From Lachnospiraceae bacterium (lineage in GTDB: Bacteria; Bacillota; Clostridia; Lachnospirales; Lachnospiraceae), in the NCBI GenBank assembly GCA_021205045.1, contig JAJPYH010000104.1, positions 1-13,604 on the forward strand: a DNA stretch of 13,604 nt. Reading direction: 5' to 3'. The position numbers and the translations under genes were made by a program. Within the stretch, counting starts at the first letter, position 1. Every line of letters starts with the position of its first letter. Of this stretch, positions 10,326 to 13,604 are shown in pieces. The notes below the pieces were generated by a model that had not been told where the DNA came from, made no database searches, and saw only the letters and a program-made list of their open reading frames with translations.

Positions 10326-12668
10326 ATGCGAGGAAATCTTTCTATTAACAGTGACAATATTTTCCCAATTATTAAGAAGTGGCTCTACAGCGATCAGGAT
10401 ATCTTTTACCGTGAACTGATCAGCAACGGCTGCGACGCCATCACCAAGCTCAAGAAGCTGGACATGATGGGCGAGTACGAACTTCCCCTGGATTACAAGG
10501 CCAGAATTGACGTGATTGTGGACCCCAAGGCCAAGACCATCGCCTTTTGTGACAACGGCCTGGGCATGACTGCAGAGGAAGTGGACGAGTACATCAACCA
10601 GATCGCCTTCTCCGGCGCCGCGGATTTTGTGGAGAAATACAAGGACAAGACCAACGATGATCAGATTATCGGCCATTTCGGTCTGGGCTTTTACTCCGCG
10701 TTCATGGTGGCGGATGAGGTCCATATTGATTCCCTTTCTTATCAGCCGGGTGCAAAGGCTGTCCACTGGGAGTGTGACGGCGGCACGGAGTTTGAAATGG
10801 AGGACGGCAGCAAGACGGATGTGGGTACTGTCATCACTCTGTTCCTGAACGAGGACTGCCTGGAGTACTGCAATGAATACAAGGCCAGAGAGGTTCTGAA
10901 AAAATACTGCTCCTTCATGCCCATCGAGATTTACCTGTCCAAGAAGGATGATGATTCCACCCAGACTATCAAGTTAAGTGAAAAGCTGGATTCTGATGTG
11001 GTGGTGGAGACCATCAAACCTGAGAAGGAGGAGGATGAGGAAAAATTAAAGATCAAGAGGCGTCCGGAGCTTTTAAATGACACCAATCCTCTGTGGACCA
11101 GAAACGCCAACGATTGTACCAGGGAGGATTATCTGGAGTTCTACCGCACCGTCTTCCACGATTACAAGGAGCCCCTGTTCTGGATTCACCTGAATATGGA
11201 CTATCCCTTCAACTTAAAGGGCATCCTTTACTTCCCGAAGATCAACACCGAGTATGATTCCATCGAGGGCACCATCAAGCTGTACAATAATCAGGTCTTT
11301 GTGGCGGATAATATTAAGGAAGTCATTCCTGAATTCCTGATGCTCTTAAAGGGCGTTATCGACTGCCCGGATCTGCCGCTGAACGTGTCCAGGTCCGCCC
11401 TGCAGAATGACGGCTTTGTCAAAAAGATCAGCGATTTCATTACCAAGAAGGTGGCTGACAAGCTGGCAGGTATGTGCAAGACCGATAAGGAATCTTATGA
11501 AAAATACTGGGACGACATCAGTCCCTTCATCAAATATGGCTGCCTGAAGGATGATAAATTCTGTGAAAAGATGACAGACTATATCCTGTTCAAGAATCTG
11601 GACGGTCACTACATGACTCTGCCGGAGTGCCTGGAGGTCAAGCCCATCGATGTGGACGAGGATGAGGAAAACGACGGAATGAGTGACACAGCGACGGATG
11701 AGAACGACAAAGCCGTGGAGTCTGAGGTCTTAACTGAGCGCCCTGCCGTAGTAACCGGGACGGACGAGAACGGCAATGCCGTAGAGGCTGAGGTTGTAGA
11801 TGAAATATCTGCGGAAGGAACTGCCACAGATGAGAACGGCAACGCCGTGGAGGCCGAGGTCATAGACGAAACATCTGCGGAAGGAACTGCCACGGATGAG
11901 AACGGCAATGCCGTGGAGACCGAGGTAGTGACTGACGCGCCTGCCGGAGAAACCGGCGATGTTGTGGAGGACGGGGATGCGGCCTCTCAGGAAGTGACAG
12001 ACGAGGACGAAGACTCCGGGGAAGAAAGCGAAGAGGAGTCTAAGAATAAGACCATCTACTATGTCACCGACGAACGGCAGCAGGCCCAGTACATCCGTCT
12101 GTTCCAGGGCGCGAAGATGGATGCCGTCATTCTGGATCAGAACATTGACCAGCCCTTTATTTCCCAGCTGGAAAATAAAAACGAGGGCATTCACTTCCAG
12201 AGAATCGACGCCGATCTGACCGAGAGCCTGAAGGCCAAGACCAGCAAAAAGGTTCAGAAGGAGCTGGAAGAAAAGACAGAGATCGTCAGCAGGCTGATGA
12301 AGAAGACTATCAAGAAGGACAACCTGACTGTGAAGCTGGAAAAGCTGCGCAACAGCAAGGTGGCCGCTCTGATCACCGTTCCGGAGGAGAGCCGCCGGAT
12401 GCAGGATATGATGAAGATGTACGCCGCCAACGGCATGAGCATGGGCGACCTGGGCAAAGAGGATGAGACTCTGGCGCTGAACGCCGCCAATCCTCTTGTG
12501 AAGTTTGTCCTTGACAATGAGGATAATGCCAACGCAAAGACTATCTGCGAGCAGCTCTACGATCTGGCCAAGATTCAGCACGCTCCCCTGGAGGGCGATG
12601 AGATGGCCCGCTTCATCTCCCGCAGCAATGACATCATGATGATGCTGACAAAGCAGAAGGACGCCTGA
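10326..12668 (+). CDS. htpG: Hsp90 chaperone HtpG with a large acidic repeat insertion
   Basis: This 780-residue cytoplasmic ATP-dependent chaperone is longer than the usual HtpG of roughly 600-650. The ATPase domain shows R-E-L-I-S-N-G-C-D-A (catalytic Glu30, Asn34), D-N-G-L-G-M (Asp74), G-H-F-G-L-G-F-Y-S-A-F-M-V (114-126) and G-T-V-I-T-L (165-170). The middle domain has N-V-S-R (Arg356), the ATP-sensing arginine. So the enzyme looks active, although S-N-G-C-D-A replaces the common S-N-A-S-D-A. From about residue 440 to 575 an acidic, repeat-containing insertion interrupts the middle domain just before I-Y-Y-V-T-D-E-R-Q-Q, in a loop position where other Clostridia members carry shorter acidic inserts. 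The C-terminal dimerisation region follows. CIRCE upstream points to HrcA heat-shock control. Confidence 0.95.
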   Translation: MRGNLSINSDNIFPIIKKWLYSDQDIFYRELISNGCDAITKLKKLDMMGEYELPLDYKARIDVIVDPKAKTIAFCDNGLGMTAEEVDEYINQIAFSGAADFVEKYKDKTNDDQIIGHFGLGFYSAFMVADEVHIDSLSYQPGAKAVHWECDGGTEFEMEDGSKTDVGTVITLFLNEDCLEYCNEYKAREVLKKYCSFMPIEIYLSKKDDDSTQTIKLSEKLDSDVVVETIKPEKEEDEEKLKIKRRPELLNDTNPLWTRNANDCTREDYLEFYRTVFHDYKEPLFWIHLNMDYPFNLKGILYFPKINTEYDSIEGTIKLYNNQVFVADNIKEVIPEFLMLLKGVIDCPDLPLNVSRSALQNDGFVKKISDFITKKVADKLAGMCKTDKESYEKYWDDISPFIKYGCLKDDKFCEKMTDYILFKNLDGHYMTLPECLEVKPIDVDEDEENDGMSDTATDENDKAVESEVLTERPAVVTGTDENGNAVEAEVVDEISAEGTATDENGNAVEAEVIDETSAEGTATDENGNAVETEVVTDAPAGETGDVVEDGDAASQEVTDEDEDSGEESEEESKNKTIYYVTDERQQAQYIRLFQGAKMDAVILDQNIDQPFISQLENKNEGIHFQRIDADLTESLKAKTSKKVQKELEEKTEIVSRLMKKTIKKDNLTVKLEKLRNSKVAALITVPEESRRMQDMMKMYAANGMSMGDLGKEDETLALNAANPLVKFVLDNEDNANAKTICEQLYDLAKIQHAPLEGDEMARFISRSNDIMMMLTKQKDA
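11694..11957 (+). repeat. Four 66-bp tandem repeats inside htpG (22-residue units)
   Basis: Units lie at 11694-11759, 11760-11825, 11826-11891 and 11892-11957 (residues 457-544). Each starts T-D-E-N and continues (G-N/D-K)-A-V-E-x-E-V. Units 2 and 3 differ at nine bases, of which seven are silent. Unit 1 and the second half of unit 4 are more diverged. The copies remain in frame, and the flanks are Asp/Glu-rich on both sides. Confidence 0.9.
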
Positions 12669-12690
12669 TTAAAAAAATAAAAATTTTGTC

Positions 12691-12719
12691 TTGCAAAACA
12701 GATAAAGATGGTATATAAT
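12691..12719 (+). promoter_or_regulatory. Strong promoter of the small antitoxin RNA
   Basis: TTGCAA (12691-12696) and a perfect TATAAT (12714-12719) are 17 bases apart, 23 bases after the htpG stop. No open reading frame follows; the transcript would run to the terminator at 12789-12824, about 100 bases. This fits a dedicated small-RNA promoter. Confidence 0.75.
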
Positions 12720-12725
12720 GCCCTT

Positions 12726-12824
12726 AACAAGGGAGCCGACACGATAGCTGCTACCTATCCGTTTCCGGCGAAAATGTTATTTGCGTATAATAGCACCTCA
12801 CTGAGCGGAGGTGCTATTTCTTTT
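12726..12824 (+). ncRNA. Putative antisense RNA antitoxin, convergent with the toxin gene
   Basis: The predicted RNA of about 100 bases has a two-part stem (GCCG 12735-12738 with CGGC 12766-12769; GATAG 12743-12747 with CTATC 12755-12759), an A/T-rich link and the terminator hairpin. Its 3' end overlaps the 3' end of the convergent toxin gene, including the toxin stop codon. It also carries TTTGCGTATA (12780-12789), a direct copy of bases 12822-12831 inside the toxin gene, so it can pair with the toxin mRNA there as well. The TxpA/RatA, BsrG/SR4 and Fst systems use similar convergent antisense RNAs. The ends are estimated, and the RNA could also simply be the tail of htpG transcription. Confidence 0.6.
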
Positions 12825-12831
12825 GCGTATA
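12780..12831 (+). repeat. 10-bp direct repeats flanking the shared terminator
   Basis: TTTGCGTATA is found at 12780-12789 and again at 12822-12831, on either side of the terminator hairpin. The right copy encodes part of the toxin C-terminus (Y-T-Q-K) on the minus strand. The left copy lies in the small RNA and in the possible toxin 3' extension. This gives complementarity between the two transcripts outside the simple overlap. Confidence 0.7.
12789..12824. terminator. Shared terminator of the small RNA and toxin transcripts
   Basis: AATAGCACCTC (12789-12799) and GAGGTGCTATT (12808-12818) form a perfect 11-bp stem with an eight-base loop. On the plus strand TTTCTTTT follows or overlaps, a good intrinsic terminator. 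On the minus strand the stem is followed by ATACGC, so termination there would be weaker. The toxin stop codon lies in the stem. Confidence 0.82.
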
Positions 12832-12897
12832 GTTTAAAATTGTTACAATTAATCCTGCAACTGCAATGATAATCATCAATTCTTCATATGTACTCAT
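12814..12897 (-). CDS. 27-residue hydrophobic type I toxin (TxpA/BsrG, holin-like toxin family)
   Basis: The minus strand reads ATG at 12897-12895 to TAG at 12816-12814. The peptide starts M-S-T-Y-E-E-L-M, runs as one hydrophobic helix (I-I-I-A-V-A-G-L-I-V-T-I-L) and ends N-Y-T-Q-K-K. The start M-S/T-x-Y-E-x-L-M, a single membrane span and a lysine tail are the hallmarks of the small toxins TxpA and BsrG and the putative holin-like toxins of Firmicutes. These act at the membrane and are silenced by antisense RNA. AGAAAGGGGG precedes the ATG, and the following CTTTTC can pair with it, so the ribosome site may be masked as in known systems. The toxin promoter is not clear; only weak hexamers are seen on the minus strand above 12900. 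It is one of the shorter members. Confidence 0.75.
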   Translation of the reverse strand: MSTYEELMIIIAVAGLIVTILNYTQKK

Positions 12898-12948
12898 AGG
12901 AAAAGCCCCCTTTCTGTCAAGGCCTCAGAAACGAATATCAAAAAATGA

Positions 12949-12976
12949 TTGACAACAAAACGGAGAATGCTATAAT
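12949..12976 (+). promoter_or_regulatory. Consensus promoter for the HMA-domain gene
   Basis: A perfect TTGACA (12949-12954) and a perfect TATAAT (12971-12976) are 16 bases apart, with TG one base before the -10 (extended -10). Transcription would start near 12983, giving a leader of about 210 bases to the ATG at 13194. The gap 12898-13193 therefore holds this promoter, the toxin's upstream region and a structured leader. Confidence 0.8.
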
Positions 12977-13013
12977 TGCATTGAAAATAGTTATAAAAAA
13001 CTAACCACAATGC

Positions 13014-13068
13014 GAATATTCCAGGCCTAAACAGACCGGACCAGCGGTTCCGCCACAGCGGAATATTC
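13014..13068 (+). other. Leader hairpin with two exclusive folds upstream of the HMA gene
   Basis: GAATATTCC (13014-13022) and GGAATATTC (13060-13068) are perfect inverted copies. A competing stem, TTCCGC (13048-13053) with GCGGAA (13058-13063) around CACA, uses part of the right arm, so the two cannot form together. Downstream, CAATAAACG occurs twice (13072-13080, 13092-13100), and an 11-base palindrome TGTAT-G-ATACA lies at 13120-13130. This may be a regulatory leader, but it matches no riboswitch class I can name. Confidence 0.4.
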
Positions 13069-13193
13069 TCACAATAAACGATGTAGCAAATCAATAAACG
13101 CACAAGTCATAGCATGTATTGTATGATACAGCGGAAAAATAAGGAAATATACCATAGCGCATGACACGGCGCAAAAAGAAAGGACACAAAACC

Positions 13194-13454
13194 ATGAATA
13201 AAATCACTCTGAAAATCGACGGCATGCAGTGCGGCATGTGTGAGGCTCACGTCAATGACGCCATCCGCAAGGCCTGCGGCGAGAAGGTGAAGGTCTCCTC
13301 CTCCCACACAAGCGGAACGGCGGAAATCATACTGGACGGAACGCCGGACATCGCCAGGATCAAATCGGCGGTGAAGGCGGACGGCTATAAGGTGCTGGAT
13401 GTGAACGTGGAGCCGTATGAAAAGAAAAAGGGGCTTCCTTTTTTTAAGAAGTAA
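13194..13454 (+). CDS. Heavy-metal-associated domain protein (CopZ-like)
   Basis: This 86-residue cytoplasmic protein is a single HMA ferredoxin-like fold. It starts M-N-K-I-T-L-K-I-D and has the metal motif G-M-Q-C-G-M-C near residues 10-16, whose two cysteines would bind Cu(I) or a similar soft metal. It continues with the helix E-A-H-V-N-D-A-I-R-K-A and ends with Y-K-V-L-D-V and a basic tail. AAAGGA lies upstream of the chosen ATG; the ATG at 13161 would add 11 basic residues and has no good signal. Related proteins pass copper to P-type ATPases or regulators, but no such partner lies in the window. The Gln in G-M-Q-C, rather than the common Thr, makes the metal uncertain. Confidence 0.85.
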   Translation: MNKITLKIDGMQCGMCEAHVNDAIRKACGEKVKVSSSHTSGTAEIILDGTPDIARIKSAVKADGYKVLDVNVEPYEKKKGLPFFKK

Positions 13455-13500
13455 GGTGAGCCGCAGTGTTTCTTATATTTTCAGGTACCGGTATCGATTC

Positions 13501-13521
13501 GTCAAAATCTGACATTTTTTT
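13501..13521 (+). terminator. Weak terminator candidate after the HMA gene
   Basis: GTCA (13501-13504) and TGAC (13510-13513) make a short stem, followed by seven T residues (13515-13521). The stem is short for an intrinsic terminator. A larger inverted repeat, TATTTTCA with TGAAAATA, surrounds it (near 13474 and 13533). Nothing else is visible to the window end. Confidence 0.35.
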
Positions 13522-13604
13522 ACTCCAGAATATGAAAATACTGTGAAAAAGCTAGTACATCGAATAATAATTAACTGGCTATACCTTCATTTGATTTTAT
13601 GCCA

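Noticed and set aside
11730..12581. 283-codon minus-strand open frame inside htpG
   Set aside because: Shadow of the Hsp90 gene; its repeats are the reverse of the htpG tandem repeats, and no ribosome site precedes it.
12894..13103. 69-codon hydrophobic minus-strand frame upstream of the HMA gene
   Set aside because: It lacks a ribosome site, is Trp/Phe-rich across a palindromic leader and overlaps the toxin start; it does not resemble a small-toxin family.
1..13604. CRISPR array, tRNA or rRNA genes
   Set aside because: No regularly spaced repeats with unique spacers, no tRNA cloverleaf and no rRNA-like sequence were seen on either strand by eye.

Overview
The window looks like a chromosomal stretch from a Firmicutes of the Clostridia, probably a Lachnospiraceae-like gut bacterium. 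The basis is strong AGGAGG-type ribosome binding sites, a CIRCE heat-shock operator, the families of the small phage genes, a TxpA/BsrG-like small toxin, and a clostridial-style Hsp90. This placement is inference from gene families, not from a search. The window falls into an accessory part (1 to about 7770) and a host part (about 7870 to the end).

The left accessory block (1-3047, plus strand) is a compact phage-type early module. It holds the end of a replisome-organizer-like protein, an ERCC4/XPF-type nuclease, a small winged-helix-like protein, a Gp157-like protein, an ERF single-strand annealing recombinase and a DUF1492-like sigma-region-4-type regulator. No capsid, terminase or lysis gene follows. 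Instead there is a convergent terminator and a minus-strand operon of three genes: a ribbon-helix-helix protein, a Uma2-family (DUF820) PD-(D/E)XK nuclease-like protein and a 52-residue protein that is easily missed. Their divergent control region (4277-4381) has opposing promoters and three copies of an ACTAYGTACRT operator-like repeat. The rightward promoter leads into a structured leader and a run of small genes (two undescribed proteins, an XRE-type regulator with an extra domain and more small proteins) that ends in a tyrosine recombinase. That recombinase has an in-frame amber codon just before its last catalytic His and its Tyr, so the element is probably immobilised unless the codon is suppressed. 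A strong terminator and two 11-bp tandem repeats mark the right side of the element.

The host part begins with a near-consensus promoter for a branched-chain aminotransferase (ilvE), with a CodY-box-like palindrome just upstream. ilvE is followed 5 bp later by a lipoprotein parvulin-type prolyl isomerase. A perfect CIRCE operator and a strong promoter then precede an Hsp90 (htpG). This Hsp90 is enlarged by a long acidic insertion containing four 22-residue repeats.

Downstream of htpG the long 'empty' region is not empty. It holds a 27-residue hydrophobic toxin gene on the minus strand, convergent with a promoter-driven small RNA on the plus strand. The two share a terminator and carry matching 10-bp repeats, so together they form a probable type I toxin-antitoxin locus. 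A second consensus promoter then drives a roughly 210-nt structured leader and a GMxCxxC heavy-metal-associated (CopZ-like) protein. The last 150 bases hold no gene that I can support.

The most interesting candidates are the type I toxin-antitoxin locus, the RHH/Uma2/52-residue module with its three-operator switch, the disabled integrase and the repeat-expanded Hsp90.
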